The notes beneath the pieces are model-generated. The model was given only the letters and a program-made list of their open reading frames with translations, was not told the origin of the DNA and ran no database searches. From the NCBI GenBank assembly GCA_016868315.1, contig VGHE01000008.1:62001-126000 (forward strand): a stretch of DNA of 64,000 nucleotides, in the 5' to 3' direction. Source of the DNA: Betaproteobacteria bacterium (GTDB lineage: Bacteria; Bdellovibrionota_B; Oligoflexia; Silvanigrellales; Silvanigrellaceae). Made by a program: the position numbers and the translations under genes. Numbering within the stretch: the first letter of the stretch is position 1; each line of letters opens with the position of its first letter. Shown here one piece after another: positions 35,464 through 44,370 of the stretch.

Positions 35464-37026
35464 ATGTCCGGGAAGGTCAAAACATCAAAAAGTGTTTTGG
35501 GGTTGGGTGGCTTAATGCTGCTAACCGCTTGCGGTGGTGCAACACCCGCAGGGACTTTGTCGCCAACCTGCTCCAAGAGTCCATCGGTCTCTTCGAAGAA
35601 GACCGGTGGAGCGGCACCGTCGACTCTAAATCTTTCAGCTTCAACCGACCCAACGCAGCCTGCCGTGGGCACAGGTTTCCTCGACATCGAGACTTCAAAT
35701 AGTAGCGGCGCGCGAGTCTCCCGCCGCTGCACAATGAGTTTGCGTCCGATACCCGGAACTGAAACAGAAGTGAAGGTATGGACTGCGGGACATTGCCTTT
35801 TTGATCCCGTTTCCGCTGAGTTCAAAAACTCAAAATTTACGCTACAAATTTACCTCGATGGTGGCTACTTTAACGCCCCAATTCAATTCACAGGCTACAG
35901 CGAATTGCAAAAATTCTCTGAGCTCTTTAATATGGTCAACACATACGTTGGATTTCCCGAAGACCAGATTTCCCGTGCACTGCCGCGTGGAAACTCGACA
36001 GTTTGCACGGCAGAGACTGGCACATACAAAGCAGCCTTAGGTTCAGCTGCGAAGAGCATTGCGTGTTTTAGCCGCGATGAAATGCGCGGCATAGGTGGCA
36101 AGTTGACGGTCAACTCAACATCAGCACCACTTCTTAAAAAAGTCATCAGTATTATTCGCGAACGTGAGAGCACCGTGCTCAGTAAAATGGATGCGGATAC
36201 TCGCCGCCTACTTGATGCCTACACAAGTGCACACAGCTTGGAACAGCGGCGGGTAACCGACCTGCGCAGTATTTCATACTTAATCAATGAGCAGTTTTGC
36301 GCACCAGGTGCTGTTCGGCCTCCGCCAGACAAGAGCGGATCAGAACCCGATTCTGCCGAAGGCTGTAACAATCGCATTTTGATTCTCGCTGCGTTGCCGC
36401 AGTATTTGTCTGCTTCAGATTTGGCTCTTGCAAAATCTGTTTATGAAGACACAACCACGCCGCTCGTTGATTTGCGCAAAAAGACGCTCGGCTGCAGCAA
36501 CATCACCGACCCATCCAAAGTTCCCGCAGGCTTGGATCTGACTCGTATGACTCCCTGTGACATGCACAATCTGAGCGTGAATGCATGGCACAAATTCATC
36601 GACCGGGGTCCGAATCTTTCTGCAGCATCAACCTCTGAATCCGTGTTTGGACTCAATACGAGCTCATACTATGGCTTCTACACCAATGCTTTTGAAGAAG
36701 GTCAAATATCAAGAAGCGTTGCAAAGCTTGTACCACTCAATAAGGCGACTGTTCTCAATTTCGAGTACGCGTCTCGGCTCAGCTCAGGTGCAAAGCTGCC
36801 CGTTGCGACTTTCCTGGTCAACTTTGACCCAGCGAAGAAAACTTTCAATCCATCTAAAGGTGCGAGTGGATCGATTCTTTCTGCATTTGGATTGTTCCCC
36901 ATGGCTCTGCTTTCGACAGTTAACGGTGAAGCAACTTCGGGTGGCTCGTCAATCACTCCTCTGCCCCAGGTGGGAGAGGAAGAAGACAGTATTCCGATGC
37001 GATCGAAGTCGAACGCGGGCTGCTGA
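35464..37026 (+). CDS. Chymotrypsin-like serine protease-related lipoprotein, large insertion (520 aa)
   Basis: The ATG follows GGAGG by 8 bases. The signal peptide ends in LTAC (lipobox, residue 23). VSRRCTMSLRP then VWTAGHCLFDP give the full TAGHC histidine motif (H110) with its partner cysteine. GASGSILS (serine 468) fits the nucleophile, resembling the GNSGS of glutamyl endopeptidases, and LLSTVNGEATSGGSSI follows. About 360 residues lie between histidine and serine, including a helical region (about 230-300) with eight or so cysteines around it. The 18143-19840 protein has the same order and the same TSGGS-then-EEE end. This copy has a better histidine motif and is more likely active. 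The catalytic aspartate is not identified. It follows the 34300 lipoprotein by 87 AT-rich bases. Confidence 0.72.
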   Translation: MSGKVKTSKSVLGLGGLMLLTACGGATPAGTLSPTCSKSPSVSSKKTGGAAPSTLNLSASTDPTQPAVGTGFLDIETSNSSGARVSRRCTMSLRPIPGTETEVKVWTAGHCLFDPVSAEFKNSKFTLQIYLDGGYFNAPIQFTGYSELQKFSELFNMVNTYVGFPEDQISRALPRGNSTVCTAETGTYKAALGSAAKSIACFSRDEMRGIGGKLTVNSTSAPLLKKVISIIRERESTVLSKMDADTRRLLDAYTSAHSLEQRRVTDLRSISYLINEQFCAPGAVRPPPDKSGSEPDSAEGCNNRILILAALPQYLSASDLALAKSVYEDTTTPLVDLRKKTLGCSNITDPSKVPAGLDLTRMTPCDMHNLSVNAWHKFIDRGPNLSAASTSESVFGLNTSSYYGFYTNAFEEGQISRSVAKLVPLNKATVLNFEYASRLSSGAKLPVATFLVNFDPAKKTFNPSKGASGSILSAFGLFPMALLSTVNGEATSGGSSITPLPQVGEEEDSIPMRSKSNAGC

Positions 37027-37062
37027 ACCAAACACACTACACTCATGTGAATGCGAGGAAAT

Positions 37063-37833
37063 TCAAACGTCGCGGACAGCCTGATGTGCACCGAGACGAA
37101 GTTTCCTTGCCACCCAGAGCTCCAACGCCGAAAAAAGAAAATGAATCAGCACTCCAAAGCCAGACACAACGAAAAGCGCTGCGAAGAGCTTTGCTGTCTC
37201 TTGGTTGTAGGCCGCCATCAAGAGGCGGTAGGCCAAACCCAATTCATGACCGCCTGTGCCCGCAACAAACTCAGCACCAATAGCACCCACAAGGGCGAGC
37301 CCCCCAGAGATACGCACACCATTGAGAATCATGGGCAGTGCCGACGGCACTTCAAAATGCAAAAAACTTTTCCACGGCGAGATTCCGTGCAGCCGAAAAA
37401 GTCGTTGCAGGTTGGGATCGGTGCTCCTGAAACCTGCATAGGCAGCACTGATGAGCGGATAAACACACACAAGCCAGGCACAGGCCACCAGCGCAGCGAA
37501 AGCATTGTTGCGGAACCATACAATCAGCAGTGGCGCCACAGAGACCACTGGAGTCGTTTGCAACAAAATAGTGAAAGGAAAAATTCCCTCACGTACTCCG
37601 CGCGAAACATGCGAGAGAAAACCCACGGCTAGACCCGTGACCAAAGCCAAAATGAATGACGCGGCCGTGACTTTTGCTGTAAAGAAAAAGCTCTTGAACA
37701 GGGTTCCCGCGTCGGAAAAAAGAACCTGCATGACACTTGTTGGTGTTGGTAGCAACCAGGCAGGAATGGAAAAGAGCTGGCATCCCACCTGCCACAACAC
37801 AACCACAAAGAGCACAGTCAGCAAACTACGCAT
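37063..37833 (-). CDS. ABC transporter permease (nitrate/sulfonate/NMT1 type)
   Basis: A 256-residue inner-membrane protein with about six helices. TTPVVSVAPLLIVWFRNN and the coupling-helix region DPNLQRLFRLHGISPWKSFLHFEVP, followed by LPMILNGVRISGGLALVGAIGAEF, match permeases of importers for nitrate, sulfonates and thiamine pyrimidines. The ATG at 37833 overlaps the ATPase gene by 8 bases, so it is translationally coupled; the longer frame to 37908 is inside that gene and is rejected. It is last of a four-gene operon beginning with the dipeptide epimerase. Confidence 0.88.
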   Translation of the reverse strand: MRSLLTVLFVVVLWQVGCQLFSIPAWLLPTPTSVMQVLFSDAGTLFKSFFFTAKVTAASFILALVTGLAVGFLSHVSRGVREGIFPFTILLQTTPVVSVAPLLIVWFRNNAFAALVACAWLVCVYPLISAAYAGFRSTDPNLQRLFRLHGISPWKSFLHFEVPSALPMILNGVRISGGLALVGAIGAEFVAGTGGHELGLAYRLLMAAYNQETAKLFAALFVVSGFGVLIHFLFSALELWVARKLRLGAHQAVRDV

Positions 37834-38599
37834 GAGTTGCTTCCCTCGTGGTGGCTTGCCAGAGCGAACGAATGGCAGAGCGGATGTCGGAGACCTCTTT
37901 GGAATCACGACGTATCGATTCAGAGCCGGAGAAATCGCTCACACGTAGCTCGGCAACGATTTTGCCCTGGGGTGAAAAAACCAGAATGCGTTCGGCCAAT
38001 AACGCAGCCTCTTCCATATTGTGCGTCACCAGGACATAACTCAACTCGCTCGAACGGTACAACTGAAGAAGATCGTCTTGGAGCTTTTCGCGGGTGAAGT
38101 CGTCAAGCGCCGAGAATGGCTCATCGAGAAGTAAGAGGCGAGGAGACATGAGTAAGGCGCGGGCAAGGGCAACGCGCATCTTCATTCCACCAGAGAGTTC
38201 ATCGGGAAAAGCACCACGCCGTTCCCACAAACCAACGCGTGTGAGCACATCGCGCAGTTTCTGCCGCACATCAGACTGAAGCTGAGCTGTAGAGTTTAAT
38301 GAAAGTAGCAACTGAACGTTTTCAGCAACGGTTTTCCATGGAAGCAAAGAAGGCTCCTGAAAAACAATTGAAACATCTCCTGGCTTAAGAGTGCTATTGA
38401 GTGTGCCTTCCGAGGCTGGAAGCAAACCTGCAAGTACATTCAAAAGTGTGCTCTTTCCACAACCAGATGGACCAAGCAATGCAATCCGGTCGCCCCTGCA
38501 AACCTCAACAGACACACTGGAGAGAATCTTGTGATTTCCTATTTCAACCCCAACATCCGCGCACTTGACAAGAATATCACTTATCGATTTTTGAGCCAT
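37826..38599 (-). CDS. ABC transporter ATPase subunit (SsuB/TauB/ThiZ type)
   Basis: A 257-residue ATPase: Walker A GPSGCGKST, Q-loop VFQEPSLLPWKT, signature LSGGMKMRVALARAL, Walker B LLLLDEPFSALD, switch VTHNMEEA. The QEPSLLPW form is typical of the nitrate/sulfonate/taurine subgroup, fitting the permease downstream. The ATG at 38599 overlaps the stop of the substrate-binding gene (TGATG). It powers import from the periplasm. Confidence 0.93.
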   Translation of the reverse strand: MAQKSISDILVKCADVGVEIGNHKILSSVSVEVCRGDRIALLGPSGCGKSTLLNVLAGLLPASEGTLNSTLKPGDVSIVFQEPSLLPWKTVAENVQLLLSLNSTAQLQSDVRQKLRDVLTRVGLWERRGAFPDELSGGMKMRVALARALLMSPRLLLLDEPFSALDDFTREKLQDDLLQLYRSSELSYVLVTHNMEEAALLAERILVFSPQGKIVAELRVSDFSGSESIRRDSKEVSDIRSAIRSLWQATTREATHA

Positions 38600-39648
38600 C
38601 AAGGTGCCTGCGGCAAAAATTTAAGTGTGTACGCCTTATCGATGGTTAGGTTATCTGGGAACAATCCTCCTTCAACGAGGCTCCGGTAAAACGCACTCCA
38701 TCGTTCACTCGTCATGGCACCAATACCGAGAGTTTTGGCATCACCCGAATCCACAAGACCCATGTCTTTCATTTGGGTGAATCCATATTGCAGAAGGTCA
38801 TCCTGCATTTCCGGATTCAATTTCTTAATTGCCGCAAATGCTGGTTGAGGGTTTGCGAGGTAACTCTTCCAACCTGCAATCGATGCAGAAACAAATTTCT
38901 GCACCAAATCAGGATTCTTCTCGACGAGTTCAACGCGGGTTTCGATGGTTGTTGCATAAGGGAGGTAGCCATGGTCGGCCAGATAAAAAACGTTCGGCCT
39001 TTTGCCGAGCTTCTTCTCGATGGTGAATGGTTCAGATGTTCCGTAGCCCTGTTGAATGGCCTGGGGGTCAGCCAAAAAGGGGGCAATGTTGAACGTGTAC
39101 GGACGCTTCTGTTCATCGGTGAAGCCAAACTTGCCGACGAGAAAAGGCCAGTACGACGTGTTGGCTGTCGCAGAAACCAAAATGGGCTTACCCTTCATGC
39201 TTTCGAGCGAATCATGACCCACGTCAGGATGCGAAATCAGAACCTGAGGATCCTTCTGAAACATGGCAGCAACTGTGATGATGGGAATATTTTGAGCCAC
39301 AGAACGCACGGCCTCAAACCCACTCCCCATGAAGAAATCAGTGCCACCGCTCATCAGCAAAACAGGGCCGTTGACTTGAGCATTGCCTTGACGGATTTCT
39401 ACATCGAGACCCACCTGCTTGTAGAGCCCCTCCTCCACAGCTTGAAAAAAACCACCCTGCTCAGCTTGGGCAAACCAGTTGGTGGTGAATACAACCTTGG
39501 TCAGCTCCCCAGTCGCCGGATTTTGATTTTGTGAGGCGCTTCTGTTCAAAAAAACCACGACACTGATGCCCAACAAAACCAAAACCAGTGCGGAAAGTCC
39601 AAGAATAATTTTGTTCTTCAAAATATTGAATTCAGATTCCACCAGCAT
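38599..39648 (-). CDS. NMT1/ThiY-like ABC substrate-binding protein, membrane-anchored
   Basis: The ATG at 39648 follows GGAGG by 5 bases. The N-terminus has one membrane helix (about residues 14-34) without a lipobox, so it is tethered to the inner membrane by an uncleaved anchor. FTTNWFAQAEQGGFFQAVEE is the opening of the NMT1/ThiY fold, and ADPQAIQQGYGTSEPF is the conserved hinge region. Relatives bind pyrimidine precursors of thiamine or sulfonates and nitrate. No TPP riboswitch was seen upstream and the operon starts with a dipeptide epimerase, so the ligand is open. The protein has 349 residues, normal for the family. Confidence 0.85.
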   Translation of the reverse strand: MLVESEFNILKNKIILGLSALVLVLLGISVVVFLNRSASQNQNPATGELTKVVFTTNWFAQAEQGGFFQAVEEGLYKQVGLDVEIRQGNAQVNGPVLLMSGGTDFFMGSGFEAVRSVAQNIPIITVAAMFQKDPQVLISHPDVGHDSLESMKGKPILVSATANTSYWPFLVGKFGFTDEQKRPYTFNIAPFLADPQAIQQGYGTSEPFTIEKKLGKRPNVFYLADHGYLPYATTIETRVELVEKNPDLVQKFVSASIAGWKSYLANPQPAFAAIKKLNPEMQDDLLQYGFTQMKDMGLVDSGDAKTLGIGAMTSERWSAFYRSLVEGGLFPDNLTIDKAYTLKFLPQAP

Positions 39649-39675
39649 CAGCGCCTCCACAACTTCATTTGGAAT

Positions 39676-40773
39676 TCATATCCCCAGATTCTTCGCCAAT
39701 TTCAACCCTAATCCGGAACCCGACGGAAGATGCAGGCGCGCGTGCCTCTGATGGTAGGGACTCGCCTCGGTGACCCGCTGCTGTAGAAAAAATGGGGTGT
39801 CGAGATCACACCAGCGAATAGCACCCGTACCGCTCACTGCGTGCAGCGATGCAGTCATCGCAATTTCACTTTCAACCATACCACCAATCATCAAGGTAAT
39901 TTGAAAGCGGCGGGAAATTTCGGTGATCAAAAGTGATTCTCGGACGCCTGACTTCATAAATTTGAGATTGATCATGTGCGCGCACTTATCGTTTATCAGT
40001 CGAATAGCGTCTTTTACGGTTTTGACTGACTCGTCGGCACACACCGGGATCGGCAGCGTCTCAGACAATCGTGCCATTCCGGAGAAGTCATCCTCGGGGA
40101 GCGGCTGCTCGAAGAACAAAGGCTCAATTCCGCGTGCCATAAGCTCGGCAACCAAGCGCTTAGCTGACTCCACGCCAAAGCCCTGATTGCCATCGAGGCT
40201 AAGTTTGAGTGTGTTCGAGGCACATTCTTGAAGGGTCAAAATGCGATCGAGGTCATCTTGCAAAGAACCATCGCCCACCTTCACTTTAACATAGGGAAAC
40301 TCTGCATCTGCAAAATGATTCCAGAATGTGCGCACATCCGCGGGTGGCAAACAGGGCAAGGTGATGTCGGTTTCAATCTGCTGCAAGCCAGCGCGCCCCC
40401 AGAGCTTCCAGAGCGGAAGCTTCAGTTGCTGTGCATGAATATCCCACAATGCAATCTCAACCCCTGTGCGCGCAGACGGAGCATATCGAAAGGTAGGCCA
40501 CAACTCATTGTGCAATTTCTCAAGCGCAGCAGCCGGAGTCAGCTTGACCAACTCCGCGAGAATCTGTTGCGCTGCCTTGAGCGCAATTTCTTGAGTGTCA
40601 CCTGTGAGCACTGGAAAAGGCGCAGCCTCACCCAAGCCCGAGTGCCCCGCAGAATCTGCGACTGTTATGAGAACATTTTCGGCCTTTGCAACACTTCCTT
40701 TTGAAATATTGAATGGCATATGAAGCGTTGATTCCAGCGGCACAGCATGGCAGTGTTGCAATTCAAAAACCAT
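39676..40773 (-). CDS. Dipeptide epimerase (L-Ala-D/L-Glu epimerase-like, enolase superfamily)
   Basis: A 365-residue cytoplasmic enzyme of the muconate-lactonising subgroup. Catalytic Lys pair: VKVKVGD (KxK) and NLKFMKSG. Metal ligands: SLDGNQGF, FFEQP and CADES. The lid region is N-terminal (STLHMPFNISKGS). This set is typical of L-Ala-D/L-Glu epimerases, used in recycling of murein peptides; o-succinylbenzoate synthase is less likely. The ATG at 40773 follows GGAG by about 10 bases; the longer frame to 40833 is rejected. It starts an operon with a three-part ABC importer (gap 27), so it may act on what the importer brings in. Confidence 0.87.
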   Translation of the reverse strand: MVFELQHCHAVPLESTLHMPFNISKGSVAKAENVLITVADSAGHSGLGEAAPFPVLTGDTQEIALKAAQQILAELVKLTPAAALEKLHNELWPTFRYAPSARTGVEIALWDIHAQQLKLPLWKLWGRAGLQQIETDITLPCLPPADVRTFWNHFADAEFPYVKVKVGDGSLQDDLDRILTLQECASNTLKLSLDGNQGFGVESAKRLVAELMARGIEPLFFEQPLPEDDFSGMARLSETLPIPVCADESVKTVKDAIRLINDKCAHMINLKFMKSGVRESLLITEISRRFQITLMIGGMVESEIAMTASLHAVSGTGAIRWCDLDTPFFLQQRVTEASPYHQRHARLHLPSGSGLGLKLAKNLGI

Positions 40774-40924
40774 TTCAATGCATCTCCAGGAATGAACAAA
40801 CACTCTAAAACACGCCAGACATTCTGCCTGCATCAGCCAAGCGCCAACAGACTGCCGTTAAGCATATCACAACTCCACGAATGTACCGCTTCATGATAGC
40901 TTCAAGAACCTGCCGGGGGATAAC

Positions 40925-42190
40925 ATGAGCGCCGTAGAACAAGTTAAGCGTGAAAAAATTGTACTTATCCTTTTGGCCTCTATCCAGTTTGCTCATGTGA
41001 TGGACTTCATGGTGATGATGCCATTAGGTCCACAACTCATGCGTATTTTTGGGCTCAGCACTTCAGAATTTGGTCACATTGTTTCGGCTTATGGAATTAG
41101 CAGCGGTGTTGCAGGACTCCTTCTTGCGCCCTACCTCGACCGCTTTGATCGCAGGAGCTTCTTGAAATTTTGCCTCGTTGGGCTCTTCCTGGGAACGTTG
41201 CTCTGCGCAGTTGCACCGAGCGCTTCGATGCTTATGCTGGGGCGTTGCCTTGCCGGATTCTTCGGTGGCATCCTGGGAGCACTAGTGCAGGCCGTAATTT
41301 CGGACATCTTTCCGCCGGAACGCCGTGGTTCTGCGCTGAGTCGCGTGATGCTGGCCTTTTCCATTGCATCGGTGGTGGGTGTCCCCGCAGGATTGTTCTT
41401 TGCCAACTCATTTGGCTGGCACGCACCCTTTTTGATAGTTAGCGGCCTCTTGCTCGCGCTCTTTTTGGCTGCGCACCTGTATTTTCCTTCACTCACAGGA
41501 CACATGAATCCCAGAGTCAGTGTTTCGGCACGGATTCAGCAGATGCTTCATTTCTTTGTGGAGAAGAATGCCATTCTTGGTTTCCTGGCCACGGTGTTCA
41601 TCGTTCTGGGGCAGTTTATGGTCATCCCATTCATCAGCCCATACCTGGTCAACAATCTGGGATTTGGCGAGGAGAACCTGCCATTCCTTTACTTACTCGG
41701 TGGCATCGCCAGCATCTTCACGGTTCCGCTCATTGGCAAACTCACCGACAAACACTCTCCACTCAAAATATTTCCCGTTGGAATTTTAGTTTCAATTATT
41801 CCACTTTTTACACTGACACATCTGGCGACCTCAAATAAATTTTACATCCTTGCAACCACCACGATGTTCATGGTCTGTATGGGAGGGCGTATGGTGCCCT
41901 TCATGGCTCTGCTGACTCAAGTGGTGGAACCTCAGAAACGAGGTACATATCTCAGCCTCACCTCATCCATACAAGCACTTGCACAAGGCAGCGCTGCGCT
42001 GCTTGCGGCTGCGATTGTGGAGACAGGAACTCAACGTGAATTAATTGGATACGGCACAGCAGGCTGGCTTGCAGCACTCTTTAGCGGTGTGACTATTTTG
42101 TTGGGCTGGCAAATCGCAAAAGCCGTAAGGCATTCATCACAACAAACACACTTGAAAACGCCATCGCAGCCGCAGCCCACATCGGAGTGA
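40925..42190 (+). CDS. MFS transporter (AraJ/drug-exporter type)
   Basis: A 421-residue membrane protein with 12 helices. The motif between helices 2 and 3 reads LAPYLDRFDRRSFLKF, a variant of the MFS motif A. GRCLAGFFGGILGALVQAVI and the R in helix 4 fit exporters of the DHA1 group. The N-terminal helix begins HVMDFMVMMPLGPQLM, typical of AraJ-like proteins. GGGGGATAAC precedes the ATG. Its last 98 bases overlap, tail to tail, the 3' end of the copper ATPase gene; the overlap encodes the hydrophilic C-terminus after the last helix. Substrate unknown. Confidence 0.88.
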   Translation: MSAVEQVKREKIVLILLASIQFAHVMDFMVMMPLGPQLMRIFGLSTSEFGHIVSAYGISSGVAGLLLAPYLDRFDRRSFLKFCLVGLFLGTLLCAVAPSASMLMLGRCLAGFFGGILGALVQAVISDIFPPERRGSALSRVMLAFSIASVVGVPAGLFFANSFGWHAPFLIVSGLLLALFLAAHLYFPSLTGHMNPRVSVSARIQQMLHFFVEKNAILGFLATVFIVLGQFMVIPFISPYLVNNLGFGEENLPFLYLLGGIASIFTVPLIGKLTDKHSPLKIFPVGILVSIIPLFTLTHLATSNKFYILATTTMFMVCMGGRMVPFMALLTQVVEPQKRGTYLSLTSSIQALAQGSAALLAAAIVETGTQRELIGYGTAGWLAALFSGVTILLGWQIAKAVRHSSQQTHLKTPSQPQPTSE

Positions 42191-44255
42191 GGCGCCCAGA
42201 AATCGCCAATGGAATGAGGAGAACGTTGTAACCAAATGCCCAGGCTAAGTTCTGCGCAATGTTTTTGAACGTCGCCTTCGAAAGACGCAAAGCCGTTATG
42301 ATATTCGAAAGGCTCACGTCACGCAGTGTGACTGCTGCCGTCTGCTGGGCAGCATCGGTTCCGCTGCCCATCGCAATTCCAACTTCAGCGCGCGCCAGCG
42401 CCGGAGCATCGTTCACACCATCACCCACCATTGCCACACGTTTTCCTTGGTTTTGCAATTGAGCAATATATTCGGCCTTCATTTCGGGCGTCTGCTCACC
42501 CCTGCCCTCAACCTGCAGCAACTGTGCAACGTGCTCAACAACCTTGCTGCGATCGCCGGAAGCAAGAACCGGATCTATTCCCATCTTTTTCAACTCGCTG
42601 AGCAGCTGGGGTGCATCAGCACGCAGCGCGTCTGAGAGTGCAAATGCAATTTGCGGATGATGATCGAGAGAGCAGAGAATCCAGGTTGCAGAAGGCAAGT
42701 CTGGCAATTGAGAGAGCGTATTGGCATCGGCTCTGCCAATGGACAGTTGGTACTCATGCTGCGCCCAAGTGATTTTAGACTGAACACCTGCTCCGGCAAC
42801 TTCACTGTGATGACTCAGTTCAATATCACCTTGTGGCGCTAATTTTTTTTGCTCAATCCAATTGACCAAGGCTGCCGCAATAGGATGCTGAGAGATTTTT
42901 TCGAGCGCACACACCGCATTCAGAAGAACCTCGCGCGGCAAAAGCGTTTCGAATTCATGCTCATGTACAATTTTGAAATCACCTTCCGTGAGTGTTCCCG
43001 TCTTATCAAGAACAAGCATGTTCACTGAGTGAAGAGCCTCAAAGGCTGCCACGTCACGAAAAAACAGCCCTGCGCGCGCCGCTCTATGAGTTGCGATAGC
43101 CACCGCAATCGGTGTTGCCAAACCCAAAGCACAAGGGCACGCCACCACGAGAACTGAGACAGCTGCATTGAGGGCAAAAATTTGTTCGGAACCAAACACA
43201 AATGCCCACGCAATCCAGGTCAGTACGCTCAGCGCAAGAATCACTGGAACAAAAACTGCTGAGACCTTATCAACAAGTTTCTGCACCGGAGCTTTGCTGA
43301 GCTGTGTGCGTTCAACGAAGGCGACAATTTCACCCAAACGCGATTGAGCACCCACAGACCGAGCCTCGTACAGCAGCGGCGCGGTCAGATTCAACGCACC
43401 GGCAACAACCTTTTCACCTGATTTCTTCAGCACTGGAAGACTTTCGCCTGTCAGCAATGACTCATCCGATTCAGATGTGCCTTCAAGCACTACGCCATCC
43501 GCTGCAAAGCGTTCACCGACGCGCACACGCAACACATCGCCCGGGCGCAGGAATCTGACGTCGACTTCCTCCGTATCGGTTGGATTGCCATTCTTAAGTC
43601 GCTGCGCTGTGCGTGGCTGAAGCTGCAGCAACGCACCCAGCGAAGAGGTTGCGCGCCAGGTCATCCGCTGTTCAACAAATTTTCCGATAAGAACAAAGGC
43701 AACAATCGCTGCGGCCGTCTCGAAATAAACGAAGCCCTGACCCCAGAATGTTTGAAAAACAGACCAAAGAAAAGTGAGTCCTGCACCCAAGGCAACGAGT
43801 GTGTCCATGTTCGTTGAGCGGTGGCGAAGATTACGGAGAGCATTTGCAAAAAAAATGCGTCCTGGCCCAACCAACAAAGCAGCCGTGGCCAAGGCACTTG
43901 AAATGCGCACCCAGGAGAGCTCAGCCCATGAATGCATCATTCCGAGCGCAATAACGGGCAATGCAAAAATCATGGCCCAAATCAAGCGCATGCGTGCCTG
44001 AACTTGCTCGCGCCTTTGCAGTTCCTCACGGCTGAGCGATCCACCCAATGCGTGCGCAGAGAAACCCAAATCGTCGATGATTGCTTGAATATCCTGCGCA
44101 GTCAGGGATGACTGAATGACTGCCGAGTGACTCGCAAAATTCACAACCGCCCGCTCAACACCCGGCGTCTGCAAGAGAACTCGCTCAATCCGATTCGAAC
44201 AACCGGTGCAGCTCATCCCCTGGATGGCAAATTCCTGAATCTGTGTTTCAGCCAT
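42093..44255 (-). CDS. copA: Copper-exporting P1B-type ATPase
   Basis: A 720-residue heavy-metal pump. One N-terminal metal-binding domain with GMSCTGCSNRIE; the membrane copper motif CPC in VVACPCALGLATP; phosphorylation site DKTGTL; the SQHPIAAAL motif of the nucleotide domain; TGES actuator loop; and GDGVNDAPAL hinge. Eight membrane helices are expected. It exports Cu+ from the cytoplasm. The ATG at 44255 was chosen because the ORF further upstream lacks family similarity. It converges on the MFS gene with a 98-base overlap. No clear CueR box was seen in the 115 bases upstream. Confidence 0.95.
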   Translation of the reverse strand: MAETQIQEFAIQGMSCTGCSNRIERVLLQTPGVERAVVNFASHSAVIQSSLTAQDIQAIIDDLGFSAHALGGSLSREELQRREQVQARMRLIWAMIFALPVIALGMMHSWAELSWVRISSALATAALLVGPGRIFFANALRNLRHRSTNMDTLVALGAGLTFLWSVFQTFWGQGFVYFETAAAIVAFVLIGKFVEQRMTWRATSSLGALLQLQPRTAQRLKNGNPTDTEEVDVRFLRPGDVLRVRVGERFAADGVVLEGTSESDESLLTGESLPVLKKSGEKVVAGALNLTAPLLYEARSVGAQSRLGEIVAFVERTQLSKAPVQKLVDKVSAVFVPVILALSVLTWIAWAFVFGSEQIFALNAAVSVLVVACPCALGLATPIAVAIATHRAARAGLFFRDVAAFEALHSVNMLVLDKTGTLTEGDFKIVHEHEFETLLPREVLLNAVCALEKISQHPIAAALVNWIEQKKLAPQGDIELSHHSEVAGAGVQSKITWAQHEYQLSIGRADANTLSQLPDLPSATWILCSLDHHPQIAFALSDALRADAPQLLSELKKMGIDPVLASGDRSKVVEHVAQLLQVEGRGEQTPEMKAEYIAQLQNQGKRVAMVGDGVNDAPALARAEVGIAMGSGTDAAQQTAAVTLRDVSLSNIITALRLSKATFKNIAQNLAWAFGYNVLLIPLAISGRLTPMWAAAAMAFSSVFVVMNALRLLRFASPTK

Positions 44256-44370
44256 TATCTCTTCTTCCTTGGGGAGTTTTGAGCAAGTGGAGAGCCGGAT
44301 TTCGACAAGCGAAACACGACACCCCTTCGAAAAGTCTCTATACACGCTGATTTTAGGAGAGTCATTAGCT

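Noticed and set aside
38773-39534. Plus-strand frame of 253 residues
   Set aside because: Antisense to the substrate-binding protein gene, whose family motifs and operon coupling are clear.
40774-40924. TPP riboswitch before the epimerase/ABC operon
   Set aside because: The CTGAGA and ACCTGA type conserved blocks are absent in the 151 bases between the divergent genes.
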